Positions 10,710 to 21,865 of a stretch of 64,000 bases of DNA are shown piece by piece (positions within the stretch are counted from its first letter, which is position 1; every line of letters starts with the position of its first letter). Where the stretch lies: positions 21,167,501 to 21,231,500 of the forward strand of contig JAQISU010000081.1 of assembly GCA_029339505.1 (NCBI GenBank). Reading direction: 5' to 3'. This DNA comes from Unio delphinus. Lineage: Eukaryota > Mollusca > Bivalvia > Unionida > Unionidae. Below the pieces are notes generated by a model. It saw only the letters and a program-made list of their open reading frames with translations, made no database searches and was not told the origin of the DNA. Both the position numbers and the translations under genes were made by a program.

Positions 10710-11037
10710 GTATGTATCAACACACAATATGAAACAACAGCCCTGTCCCTCATATCACACTCATTGAAAATATCTGATAAGACCAGCTCTGTCAGATAAA
10801 ATAGACTTTTATATCATTTTACCAGGTTTTAGTTTTTAGCCTTTTAATTGACATCTATTAACTTTTGTTATATTGTATCAATATATACAGAGATGATACC
10901 AGGGCATGTGATAATGCAAAATACAGAAATTTGTTTACTAATTTGTGTACCTGGAAAGCAGTGTTGTGTGAGAACGTCACAAATTAGTTTAAAGTCACAA
11001 TTGTAAAAATGTGTAATATGTAATTTATATTAAACTG
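10710..11037. other. Intron sequence, nothing recognised
   Basis: Start of the 5-kb intron after visible exon 3; AT-rich, no repeat or coding signal recognised. Confidence 0.5.
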
Positions 11038-11075
11038 TTAACCCTTTAAGCGCTTGTTGCAACGTGAGTCACACG
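11038..11075. repeat. piggyBac-type terminus, solo end (tentative)
   Basis: TTAA followed by ccctttaagcgcttgttgc resembles a piggyBac TIR at its TTAA target. A related sequence, ttaactaaagtgcttgttgc, occurs near 50965. No matching right end was found for either. Confidence 0.35.
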
Positions 11076-11244
11076 GCCAGTTGATGTAATGTTCCAATTG
11101 TTGAAATAATTTTTCACGTAGGCAACCATTTGAAGCTTTCAGATACCATTTGTGCAGGGAAGAACATGTTTGATTTTTTACAGATTCACATATCTCAAAT
11201 ATATTTGACTTTTCTGTATTTTTTTTCAATACTACTTTTACCTT

Positions 11245-11535
11245 ATGACTCAAATAAACAAAGACCTCGTTAGAGCGTCTACTTTGGATGCGGGAGATCG
11301 TATGTTCGATCACCGGCTGAGTCATACCAAAGACTTACAAAATATGTACTAAAAGCTGTCCCGCTTGGCACTCAGCATTAAGAGGTTAGTGTTAGGGCTA
11401 GTTTGCCTGGTGTCAGGAAAATGGGACTGGGTGAGATATCAAGTTACATGCCTGCAGCTTGATGCCCCAGTGCTGGACATCACTATAAACTTTCACACTG
11501 CAGACATTGTAGTGATATGAGAGAATTGATCAGGC
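11245..11535 (+). mobile_element. SINE family B, copy with alternative tRNA-like head
   Basis: The body matches two other copies (21866-22190 and 33047-33374): it shares 'cagcattaagaggttagtgt', 'cctggtgtcagga' and 'gatgccccagtgct'. Its 5' head, however, reads 'ctcgttagagcgtctac' then 'gttcgatcacc', with pol III A-box and B-box positions different from those of the other copies. This suggests a different tRNA origin for the head. Confidence 0.75.
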
Positions 11536-11539
11536 AGAT

Positions 11540-13190
11540 TCATTTGTTAGTTGAACAAATGAATCAATGCCTCCACATCCATTATTCATTATCTTCATTA
11601 AGTTTATATTCTATAAGAAGTGATAGTTGTATGAAATGAGACCATGAATTAAAAGAGAATATTGGAAGAGCCAGTTGCAGAATGCCCAGAAACCAAGCAT
11701 ATGTTTGCTACCTACTCTATTGATCATGCTATTTAAAGAAGTGAGGAAACTTCATCACAAATTTGTAAAGTGACATAATTGGTGTTACCTTAAAGGAAAA
11801 ATGTCTTCAGTACTGGATAGGGGTGAAACGTTTCATCAATATATCGATGGATCAATACTTTTACTGAAACGATATACATATTGATACATGAGGCTGTGAA
11901 TCGATACAAATGATACTTACCAGTATGCATGATATTTTAGTCTTCAGCCGCCATGAATAATTCTTATTAGTTGCCTGTTATTCTGTAAAATTATAACCCA
12001 TCTGAAACAGCATTTGCAGTCACTAGCACTCCTGTTTATTAATAAAAATGATTAAGACTATTTGAGAATACCCCCCTCTCTGTCTACAAGTTAACACAAA
12101 GTGACATGGTTCATAATCTGACTCCCCTCCCCCTTCATGTTAATTATCTTAACCCAGAAGTATCTTCAGTATATACTATACATTCCAAGCATGTTCCACA
12201 TGTTTAATGAAGTATTTTACTCATCATTTAATAACCACTTTCAATCAAAGTACTTTGCATGGTATCTTTATTCTTTTGGTCTTTTTGAAAGCTATGCTAA
12301 AGGTGTGTTGCATGTTAAAATATGTTACATTGAATTCTTGTTTGTGGGTTTTTCTTGTTCCACTTCAGGTTAAACAATAACCACCAATCAGAAATCATTG
12401 TAGTTTGTTCTTCGTGTGACAAACAGGAAGTATTGACAGCAAAAAGAGACTTTATAGGAAAGTTATTAGCTGTGTCAAGTTCTTAAGTGGAGATACTCTC
12501 AGGGTGTGTCATTGTGTGAATCATGAAAAATTTGTATGAATTTGCACACTTGGAGAACAGTGAAACACAATAACTCTCGCAAATTTGTCCCATATATGAA
12601 AACGTGCTTTGCGAAGGATACAATTTTTATTTAACCATTTTTGTCGATACATCTGTTTTTCGGGTAGCAGCTGTTGTACATCAGGGTTTTTCAAGCATGA
12701 CGTGAATGGTTGTGAAACTATTTTTATAAAAACAATATGCGGGGAACTAAACATTTGAACCATTCATGGAGACAGTTTTACAAATGTATCTTTAAAATAT
12801 GGGCAACCTGGAAACCCAAATGTCTGATTCTTGTCGTGTTTCATTACAATTTCGTTCAGCAGATATTTGATGATAGTGATGATGACAAGAATTTTTTTTA
12901 AGTTATGATTATTAGACTGGGAAAGTGTTAATGGAGACATGATCATGCTGGTTGAACAAAAAAATAGACGGCACATCCCTTTTAGTGGTATTTCAAAATT
13001 AAAATTTACAAAGGGAAGATTTCTTAGCCTAATTAAAATACAGACAATTTCAAAGTATAATGCAATTTTAATTTTATTAATTAATCAAATTTGGCCTACA
13101 CTATCATATGCTACAAAACCATATACATGTATCTATATCTATGTTAGATAAATTGAATAAAATAAAGGTTAAAAAATGCAATTAAGAAGT
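11540..13190. other. Intron sequence, nothing recognised
   Basis: AT-rich stretch with no confident coding or repeat assignment. Confidence 0.45.
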
Positions 13191-13299
13191 TGTTGTTTTA
13201 ATACCTCTGTCTGCACAAGCATTGATAGACTAAAAGCCCTTATACAGCATTATGGAACAGATAAGAAATTTGGCATAGTAGTCAGTAAACTACTGATTT

Positions 13300-13620
13300 A
13301 ACAAAGAAAGTTTGTTAGTGGAAAATCCTAAATTGGAGCAGATGTTTCCAAAAGATAATATCTGTAAACTCTGGAAAATTGTTCATAACAGTCACAAAGA
13401 TGAGTTTCCCAACATATTCAAGCTGACAAAAAAGCTAGCAATGTATATGCCCCTTCAGAAAGAAGCACAGATCAATATTGATACAGAGAAAAGGAGCAGA
13501 GTATGCTCATAATTAACAGATTAATGCTTACACAACTAGAGGTGAAATCTGTTATAGATGTTGATTTCAATAGAGCTGTAAAATATGTGGAGCAGGAGAG
13601 ACAGATATTGGTGTTTAAAT
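13300..13620 (+). pseudogene. Possible hAT-like transposase remnant (tentative)
   Basis: A plus-strand frame contains DEFPNIFKLTKKLAMYMPLQ, which resembles the 'YP.L..LA..iL..P' start of the hAT dimerisation domain, then decays after EKRSRVCS. The hallmark 'C/SER.FS' motif is not visible. The resemblance is weak. Confidence 0.3.
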
Positions 13621-13841
13621 AAATTGTGAATTATGACCCTTTCTTCGTCCCCCTCCTTTTTTCTTAGATAAAGGAGGAGGTCTCCCTTAAGATAACATCT
13701 TGTCATCATCTCTCCTTAAATTGTACATGAGAAACAAATTTGTAATTTCTCATTTTTATGCAGCGATATTTAACCAGTGAATGAAGGTGCTGATGAAATA
13801 TATGAAATTAGCATAGAATGAACAAAGAGCAGACTTCTCAA

Positions 13842-14341
13842 GTTTATCATCACCTTGAGTAAGTTAAAAGAAATTGTAGTATATGTCTGGGTGTAGTCAA
13901 TAGTTTTCCTTCTTCACTAACAAATACAAGTTCCTGTGGCTGCAGCAGTCTTTTGCATCTGGAGGAAATAAAATGTGATAGATTTTGTTGGTATTCAACC
14001 TTATTCCCATGCCTGGATTTATTCTAGATGAGATTTTCTTTGCACAAGTAAACTGCATTATTTCTTCTGTTTTGTAGATAATATTGCAATGTCTTCCATA
14101 TGTAACAAAATTGGTAATAATGATTTTCAAATTATTCATGTCATACAGAACAAAGGGGGTTAAATGAAGCCACCATTAAATGGCCGTAAACATATTAAAC
14201 TCACTGCAACCAACAGTTAGTGAAGAAGGAAAACTTGGATAAAACTCACTGCAACCAACAGTTAGTGAAGAAGGAAAACTATTGACATCACCTAGTCATA
14301 TACTACAATTTTCTTTAAACTTACTCAAGGTGATGATAAAC
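13842..14341. mobile_element. Foldback-type element with about 80-bp inverted ends
   Basis: The left arm (13842-13923) and right arm (about 14260-14341) are reverse complements with a few differences. The left begins gtttatcatcaccttgagta and the right ends with its complement. A 39-bp direct duplication containing 'actgcaaccaacagttagtg' lies at 14200-14275 against the right arm. No coding sequence. Confidence 0.75.
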
Positions 14342-14639
14342 AATGTATCCGACAATAAGTGAGACTAAAAGGGAATTCCAAATGGGAATAAAAGAGAATA
14401 CCTGAGGGATATTTGTAACCTTAACGATTCCTCAGTGTCTAAACATTTTACTAAATCTGACCACGACATAGATTGTGTTAAGTATTAGGTACAAAAAATT
14501 ATTTGATCCAGAACTCTCTATTAGTATCTTTTATCAGAAATATATTTGGATACAATAATTACAGACCCTATAGCAGGTAGGGATTAAAATCTCTTGTTTA
14601 AATGGGAGTCCAGGCAGTTTTAGTTTAACATGCAGAGAT

Positions 14640-15085
14640 TGTGTACAGGTGTGTATAGAGATAATGCACAGATCTGTGTATAGATAATATACTGTTTTTA
14701 GTAGGGATAATGTAAAGATCTCACTAGGGATAATGCACATATCTGTGTAGGGATAATGCACAGGTCTTTATATCGATAATATACAGAATTGTATAGGGGT
14801 AATGTACAAATCTGTGTAGTGAGAATATACAGTATAGTATATCTGTACAGAGATAATGTACAGATCTGTGTAGTGAGAATATACAGTATAGTATATCTGT
14901 ATAGGGGTAATGTACAGATCTGTGTAGTGAGAATATACAGTATAGTATATCTGTACAGAGATAATGTACAGATCTGTGTAGTGAGAATATACAGTATAGT
15001 ATATCTGTATAGAGATAATGTACAGATCTGTGTAGTGAGAATATACAGTATAGTATATCTGTACAGAGATAATGTATAGATCTGG
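14640..15085. repeat. 54-bp minisatellite
   Basis: Tandem copies of a 54-bp unit ('gatctgtgtagtgagaatat', 'acagtatagtatatctgt', 'acagagataatgtaca'). Five near-identical copies run from about 14808 to 15080, with shorter degenerate copies back to 14640. The unit length is a multiple of three, giving spurious open frames on both strands. It lies about 590 bp before visible exon 4. Confidence 0.9.
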
Positions 15086-15672
15086 GCTTGCGTTGTTTGA
15101 GTGGATGGATGTATGCAGTACTTCCATGGCATAATTTGACAGATTTATGATCCTTTCTCTGTATTATATTGATTTATTATGATTCTGTAAATTCAGTGCA
15201 GTTGATAAAAAATTATCAATGTAAACTGGTTGAATTTCTTTTAACTTATTGAAACCAATTTTGATTAAATGTCTGTGGACCAGGAATAGGTGTTCCATAT
15301 ATACATCACCAAAACTGGGGGAAATACATTATTTATATAATAATAATATGAGACAATAAATATTGGCAGAAAATATCTACATGTAAGTGTAATATGTTTA
15401 CTGCACTTTGCTTTTGTCCTTATATCACCTAAATGTTCCAGTGCTTTTTAAAATTTAGAGTTAAGGCCCGCTTCGAGTTCATTTTGTCCAGTGCCAGTGA
15501 TGGTGTTGCAGAGCAAGGATATTCATTATAGAAATGCAAAGTACAGTTAAAGTTAATGGTGTTAGACTTTTTTTTAGAGGTTTTTAAATTCCTTTTCAGT
15601 AACAGTAGTGGACAATTATAGGAATAGTTTACAAAATTTTATATTCATAATAGTTTACTTTATATGTTATAG

Positions 15673-15806
15673 AAACCTGTGACAGAAATAGTGAAGCAGC
15701 AACTGAGGGATCTAGGTGGCATCACAGCACTGAGCAGTCGGGAGAAAAACCGGGCAAAGAGGAAAGCCAAAGCTTTTGCTAAACAGACCTCGAGAGACTG
15801 CTCATG
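15673..15806 (+). CDS. BTAF1: BTAF1 visible exon 4
   Basis: This exon encodes a basic segment, SSREKNRAKRKAKAFAKQ, matching human SNRQKNKAKRMAKLFAKQ. Acceptor: AG at 15671-15672. Donor: gtttgt at 15807, weaker than the others but required by phase 2 joining with the next exon, where it makes a Cys codon. A downstream GT at 15811 does not keep the frame with the next exon. The lysine/arginine-rich run may contribute to nuclear import; that is inference. Confidence 0.9.
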
Positions 15807-16554
15807 GTTTGTTATTGGCAAAATATTCATTCACACCATATTATCATAAATGTTGGAATATGATACAATAACTTATTTTTCTGTCCCAGAACTTACAGTG
15901 AAACTTTTTTCACTTAGATCATTTGTCCCAAGATAAATTTGTAATGCATTTATGCTCACTGCCCCCTCCTCCCATCTGCATGTTGCAATAAAATAGATAA
16001 ATAAAACGCCTAATTGATAATGAAGCTAACCTTGTATTGTTCATTTATTCCTTTTTCAATGTGAGCATTAAAAAAATAAAATATATCCATGAAATCCGTA
16101 TATGTAGTGTAGGCTTCCATACTGTACTGTACTGTGTATCAGTTATGTCTGATAACATATGCCGCCATGCGCATTGTTCGTTGACATGAACATTGAGAAA
16201 CAAATTGTGTGTGGTTGTGCTCAATGGTTTGAACATGTTTTCCAACTGAAAACTGGATCCAACAAAATTGCAAACAATAGGGAAATACTCAACTGATATC
16301 ATGAAGACGCCATTCACGCATGACACTGTGTTAAGTGCAAAATAATAAAATTGAATTATATCCAGGTCTACTGTATGAAGGTATCTAACAAATAAAAATT
16401 AATTATTTGAAAATACATTCACTTAAGCGTAAGTGACAAGCTTTTTATCAGCTTGAGTTACAAAAGTATCCTTACTATTTACCCGCAGACATCAATGCTC
16501 CTTTTTATTAATTGTAACTACAGATGCCAAGCACATAGAAGCCTTGGTGATTAA

Positions 16555-17749
16555 CTCATTCGGCCCCGATCCCGTCAATGCTCGCAATCCAGTTTCTGTA
16601 TTCGACAGACGATCCCGTCATGGCTAGAAGTTTCTCATTTGCATTCAGTGGCTGATCTCTTCATGCTTGATTTGAATGTGTGGTAAATACAACACCTCTG
16701 ATTGGTTACAAAGGTGGCTTTTCTAAGAATAAGACCACTTGCAACCAATCAGAAATGATTTTACTTTCATTTGTGCAAACTTGAAATGTTCAGAAATCAA
16801 GGATTACTAATTAAGAGCAGTTTCACTACATGTGTTCTGTTCTTGAAAAATCTCAAATGATGGTGGATGCACAAGTGATTTTTGATGGTGATGAGGGCAA
16901 AAATGAGGAGTTTCTCGGGTTTGATCTAGAAAATATTGAGGAAGCAGAGGAAAGATATTCGATAGTCGGATATTTTGCGAGATTTAGAATGGGACATTGA
17001 AGGTTCTTGAGATTGAATCGTCAGAAGAAGAGGATGCTGATAGTGAAAATGAAAGAGTTTCTGCCGATCTAGCAGATTGGAGCAATCGTCTTCTGACTAT
17101 CGAAATCAATGATTATAGTGGACCGAATCCTGGACCTACAACAAACATTTACAAGGAAAAAAACGAGAAATCTAGTTTTATTGACTTGCTATTATTTCCA
17201 GAGAAACTGTATGCGGACATTGCAAACCAAACCAATCCATATGCCCCAAAATGCATATTGTATTATTGGTATCAGCGAACAAAACATGGTATCCAACCTG
17301 CAAACTGTGTTCATTGAACAAAGTGCGATCTGAACTAAAAACTGGATGTGAACATTGTTAAGTAAATTTATGTACAAATTGTTTCAAACCATATTACATA
17401 TTAAATTTTCCTGGTTTATTTAAATGGAATTAAGTGCTGATGATGTGATATTCCCAACAATGTTGCACATACTTTTGTTAATAGTTTATAAATAAATTGT
17501 GAAAGGCTTGGACAAATAGGGAAAAAAATACATCATTGTGTAGACAAATTCATGTGGATTAATTGCTGAAAATTTCATGGATTACTATTGGATACAAAAA
17601 GAGAAATTAAAGTAAGTGTGAATGCATCTGCATGATGTTTACATAATTTTCCAAACAGGTAAAACACTGGTGCACAAGCAGCTAGACACAACTTAGTGTT
17701 TCTAGGGCACAGTAGCAGTGTTACTGATAAGTTGCTGGGGCTGAATGAG
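16555..17749 (+). mobile_element. piggyBac-like transposon derivative, TTAA-flanked
   Basis: Flanked by TTAA at 16551-16554 and 17750-17753. The left end, ctcattcggcccc, is inverted at the right end as ggggctgaatgag. Subterminal 'gatcccgtcat' repeats lie near the left end. The interior joins the N-terminal and C-terminal parts of a piggyBac transposase and lacks the catalytic core. At 1.2 kb it is a non-autonomous deletion derivative. A partly matching, left-truncated relative is at about 38285-38827. Confidence 0.92.
16860..17395 (+). pseudogene. piggyBac transposase, internally deleted
   Basis: The N-terminal part begins near 16860 with an acidic leader (FDGDEGKNEEFLGFDLENIEE). After a frame change near 16985 it continues at 16997 as acidic residues, then DYSGPNPGPTTN and ADIANQTNPYAPK, which correspond to the 'GPTPGPT.N' and 'IV.QTN.YA' motifs at the start of the piggyBac transposase domain. 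The DDD catalytic region is absent. From about 17278, in another frame, the sequence encodes the terminal cysteine-rich domain (TWYPTCKLCSLNKVRSELKT, then CEHC and LCTNCFKPYY) with one in-frame stop. Confidence 0.85.
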
Positions 17750-17880
17750 TTAATAAACAACTGGCAGTGAGCAGTTAAATCCTTCTTTGAACTTACTAAC
17801 AGGACATCAAAGACTAAAGGTTAATTATTATTGCAAAGCAATCTGATCTCAGGAGACCACTTGGGTTACTTTTTATATAA

Positions 17881-18325
17881 AAGATATCACAGACATGATT
17901 TTTCTTCGTTTTAATGCGGAATTCTGCTTTTCTCCTGACTTCTGACTTGAATCAGATTTTTTTGTAATATTCAGTTTTATATCATCTCCGATCTGGATTT
18001 CTTTATAAAACAGTATGTCTGGACCCAATCTGCAACAACCCTTGTACATTTTTTGTTTCACATAATTAGCACATGACTCTCATAAAGAGTATTCTGATTA
18101 GTCAAAGATTTAAATTCATCCAATGAATCTTCATGTAACGGAAACTGATGGCAATGAAAAGAAGAAGCATGCTTGCAAATCATGGCATCCTGAGTTGTTG
18201 AGGGAGACCATGATGTAAAAATTTTACATGAAGGTTTAAAAAAACATATGGATATGGGAATGACTGGAGCAAATGTTGACGGAAATTTAGTTGGTCAGTT
18301 TATAAGAAAATTGAACGCTTGAGGA
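17881..18325. other. Intron sequence, decayed transposon-like
   Basis: Sequence between the duplicated segment and the small open frame at 18326; no confident similarity. Confidence 0.4.
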
Positions 18326-18727
18326 ATGACATTTTGTAAACTCTGCAATAAAGATATAAATTTCTGTAATCACAGTTGGAAGAGTTTGGAACAGCACCTA
18401 CAGAAAGCTGCATACGGAAAAATTGAAGCTCAGAAGGCATCTGGAAAAAGTGCAGTTAGTTACTATAAGAAGAAGTATTTCTTGCATGAGAGAACAGATG
18501 TAGCCCTCTGTCAGAATATGTGCAATGGATGCTTCCAATACAAGTACCAGTTTGAAAGGAAAAAGCTCTCATTGACAAGGAAAAGAAACAATTGCACATT
18601 GAGCCAAACAAGAAGTCTAAAGAAATCTTTGCAAAAGCTGCAAAAAGAACTCGACTGGCATATCAACAGGTTGTGTCAATTGGAGAAAAAGACAAGTGAA
18701 TTTATGGGATTATTTTTATATTGTTGA
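18326..18727 (+). pseudogene. Cys/His-rich ORF, probably transposon-derived
   Basis: A 133-codon plus-strand frame with CKLCNKDINFCNHSWKSLEQ followed by H, a C2H2/BED-like arrangement, and later LCQNMCNGCF, then a lysine-rich, coiled-coil-like end. I do not recognise the family. It lies between a piggyBac derivative and a pogo-like fragment, in a repeat-rich intron, so a transposon origin is the best guess. A start and stop are present but nothing shows expression. Confidence 0.4.
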
Positions 18728-19079
18728 TATACTTAGGTGTTTATTTTACAGATTTGTTATGAAAAGAAAGAAGTATAATATATATGACTTAATTTCGATG
18801 TGAACACTGACATGCATACAAAATAATTTCAGCATCAATAGTATTGAAGAACAAATTAATGTGATTGTAAATATTGTGAAATTATTGAAGTCAAGTTGAC
18901 CATTTTTGGTTTTTTAGTTTTTCAAATGATTATTTTGGTTTATTTTATTATCATAAGTTCCTCCAAGAGCAGTCTTTTATAAGTGTAATATGCGTTTTAG
19001 GACCTCCAGATAAGGGTTGCTGCCTCTAGAGACCCTGTTGGGGGAGGATGCCAAACACCCCCCCCCCCTTACAAAAATT

Positions 19080-20030
19080 TCAGCTTTTTTTTAATGGAAG
19101 ATCAAAATCATGTCTGATATCAATACAAAGGTTGTTTGATTGCAAAGCATGCTGACATCAGAAGTCGACTAGATTCTTTGAGTGAACCGATTTTATTTTT
19201 GTTTATACAAAGACAGCCAAGTTAAGGAAGCAAACTTTGGTTAATTTTCACCAGTATTCATTGTAAGTTTGAAATTAAATTGAAAAAATGGAACAAAATT
19301 TTAACGTGACAGAATATTGTGTTTTGTGCTTGGATTTCAATGAAGAATATTTGGAGAAAATAAAATCATGTGAATGCCAGAAGAGAAGCAAATGATTTTG
19401 CAAAGAAGAGGGAAATAATCAACAGATATATGGAAAACAACTGCCATTCACACATGACACTTTGTTAGGTGCAAAATAACCAAGACTGATGAATTATATC
19501 CAGGTCTACTGTATGACAGTATCTCGCAAATAAAAATCATTATTTGAAAACATATTCACTTGAGTGTAAGTGACAATCTTTTCACCAGCACAGGTTACAA
19601 AAGTATCCTTACTATTTACATATGGTCATCAGTGCTCCTTTGTATTAATTACTACAGATGCCAAGCACACAGAAGCCCTGGTGGTTAATAAACATGACTG
19701 GCAGCCAGCAGTTAACTTCTTCTTTGAACTTACCAACAGGAAATGAAATATAAATGTTAATTTTTTGACAAAGCAAGCTAACTTTGGACTCTGAAGCTTT
19801 TTTTTTATATAAAGGATATCAATACAAAGGTTATTTTATTACAAAGCAATCTGACATTCATAGCCGACTATGGATTCTTTTAAGCGAGCCAGTTTTTTTA
19901 TTTTTGAATATACAAAGACATCAAAGTTATGGAAACTTTGTTCCTTTCCACCGGTATTCACAGACATTTTAAAAATAAATTGAAACAATGGAATAATTTT
20001 TAAAGTGACATTATAGTGCTACGTGCACAT
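19080..20030. repeat. Tandemly duplicated repeat, about 700-bp spacing
   Basis: Bases 19080-19330 and 19790-20030 share 'gatatcaatacaaaggtt', 'tgcaaagca/tacaaagcaa tctgaca' and the region leading to a short 'acaatgg' tract. The intervening 19390-19830 is the empty-site relative of the segment that carries piggyBac at 16551-17753. Confidence 0.75.
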
Positions 20031-20069
20031 ACATCGATGATCCGGCGCCACCCAGGTTTGGAGAAAAAT

Positions 20070-20310
20070 AAATTTACTTGATGAATTGGTGAAGGTCATA
20101 AGAGAAACAGATAATTTTGCTGACTGTTTGATCATTAACATGGATGAAACTTAAGTGTACTTTGATTGCATTCCTGAACAGACTGATAATAAGATGGGGT
20201 CAAAAAGTGTGAGAATTAGCAAGACTAGTGCAGATTTGAGAAAATATGACTTTAGTCCTTACAGTTTCCATTTTTGTTGCCTCTAACAATTTTTCACGGT
20301 ATGAGAAAGC
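20070..20310 (+). pseudogene. pogo/Tigger-like DDE transposase fragment
   Basis: A plus-strand frame encodes DELVKVIRETDNFADCLIIN followed by MDET, a stop, then VYFDCIPEQTDNKMGSKSV. This is the 'NMDET.V.FD.P......KG.KSV' block of the DDE_1 (pogo/Tigger/jerky) transposase, with the first aspartate of the catalytic triad in MDET. No other part of the gene is evident nearby. It contains exactly the block missing from the element at 7394-9618, but the two need not be the same family. Confidence 0.75.
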
Positions 20311-20599
20311 TAAAACAACATGTACTGAAAGAATGGATCATATGTGTGCAGGAGAATGGCTGTGTTGATAAGATGCTGCTGTGGATTAAAGAGTTTTATA
20401 TCAAGTACACATTTTTATGTTTGTAATGCATTCCAAATTGTAAGTTTTGTACTCCACGAACTACATATACCAGCCTTTTTAATTAGTGTTAGATATACCA
20501 ACTGTTTATATTATATAAATTCTATTGATCCTTTATTTCATAATAAAACATCAAAGTTTGTGCATGTTAAAACAAAAAGAAAAAGGTTATAAATGGGGA

Positions 20600-21152
20600 A
20601 AAACAAAATGTTGGGGAATAACCTTATTTAAAAGGCTTTCCACTTCAAGGAAACTGTAAATATGGCAATAAATTGTAAGATGATCAAAGACATTAAGAAA
20701 TAAAAATTGTAAGAGTGGTTGTTGGAAGTTTTTTTTTTTTTTACAGTGGGACCAAGATATTGACTATGTAGATCTCTATCAAGTAAAATTAAGAAACATT
20801 CCATTGTTAGTTAAAAATGAAGACCTACTGTACATATATACCACACTGCAGTGACTATGCAATCCAATATGATAGACTTGCAAATAAGACTTGTGATATA
20901 CAGATATATGTACAACATTGCACTATTTAAACTAGGTATTTCAATTACGGTTATTTAAAGTTGCAGAATAGTGTCTGTCAATCCCAAAAAAAACTTTAAA
21001 AAATTCTGACTTCATGATTTCAAGAGTTAGGTACTTTTTCCTGATAGGTATGTGAGCTTTCTGTTTTCAAATATATCTTGATTTACATACTGTTTTCCTG
21101 ATAGGTATGTGAGCTTTCTGTATTCTATTTCTCTTAACCTTACATTTAAATA
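20600..21152. other. Intron sequence with short direct repeat
   Basis: AT-rich. The 27-bp stretch around 'cctgataggtatgtgagctt' occurs twice (about 21041 and 21093). Nothing else recognised. Confidence 0.5.
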
Positions 21153-21366
21153 GGGGCCCCGAGTGGTTTAAAGCGCTTTCCGTTACTGATCACCACTGTA
21201 TCACCTTCTGCTAATGTAGTTATGTGAGAAAGCTTGCCAGTAGCTTCTTGTGGGTCAGTGGTTCTTTCCGGGGGTTTTCCCGGGTTCTTTCTCCACCAAT
21301 AATACTGGCCGCCATGTATAGCCTGTCGTGTGGTGAAAAATGGCGTTAAATCCTAAAACAAACCAA
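21153..21366 (+). mobile_element. SINE family A
   Basis: tRNA-derived SINE: A-box-like 'gccccgagtggtttaaagcg', a degraded B box, a conserved body ('gagaaagcttgccagtagct', 'ctggccgccatgtatagcct') and the tail 'aaaatggcgttaaatcct' followed by an A/C-rich end. Short 'ttaaata' sequences flank it. Confidence 0.85.
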
Positions 21367-21532
21367 AAAAAATTAAATAAACATGATTGTTTCTATATAA
21401 TAATTCAGTTGTGTTTTTACATTTTTTTGCTACAATTTCATTGATTGGATAAATGAATATTAAACAAGCTGTATGAACTTTTGCAAGCAGCACTTGATGG
21501 ATAAATATTCAACCCCAAGTTTTTCTTTTCAG

Positions 21533-21626
21533 TGAATCTGAAACAGAGCCACCAAGTAAGAAGATCAAAGTCTCTGATGGAGAGGATGTTAGTGAGAATT
21601 CCTGTGAGACACTTATTTCAGAGGAG
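21533..21626 (+). CDS. BTAF1: BTAF1 visible exon 5 (linker, possible nuclear localisation signal)
   Basis: This short exon encodes a hydrophilic linker containing EPPSKKIKVSDGED. The sequence PPSKKIKV has the shape of a classical monopartite nuclear localisation signal and sits where human BTAF1 has EPEEKRRKIA. Acceptor: AG at 21531-21532 after a strong pyrimidine run. Donor: gtatgg at 21627. Entry is in phase 2 and exit in phase 0. Conservation is low apart from the basic cluster, so the assignment rests on phase continuity and on neighbouring exons. Confidence 0.86.
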
Positions 21627-21865
21627 GTATGGAAAGAGACACATATTATGACTGTAATAATTGTTTCAACTATTCTTTTGGAATTGGTGAGATAGCAACT
21701 TTTAAAACGTGGCTGAGATGATCAAATATTTTGTTAAAATCTCACATGGTATTGCAAAATTAGAACAACTGGTGCAGTACTTCAGTTGTGAATGGTTTGA
21801 TTTTTCCATTCACTAACGAGGAACCAATAAAATATATATTCTGTTGCCATGTCAGTCATTGAGCA

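Larger units (their letters stand above)
16260..17880. repeat. Duplicated segment, filled copy (contains piggyBac)
   Basis: Bases 16260-16554 plus 17754-17880 match 19390-19830. Shared stretches include 'atccaggtctactgtatga', 'ttacaaaagtatccttacta' and 'cagatgccaagcaca'. The piggyBac derivative interrupts this copy at a TTAA that is uninterrupted in the other copy. Confidence 0.85.

Noticed and set aside
14698..15132. 144-codon minus-strand frame with repeated YTILYIL peptides
   Set aside because: Artefact of the 54-bp minisatellite.
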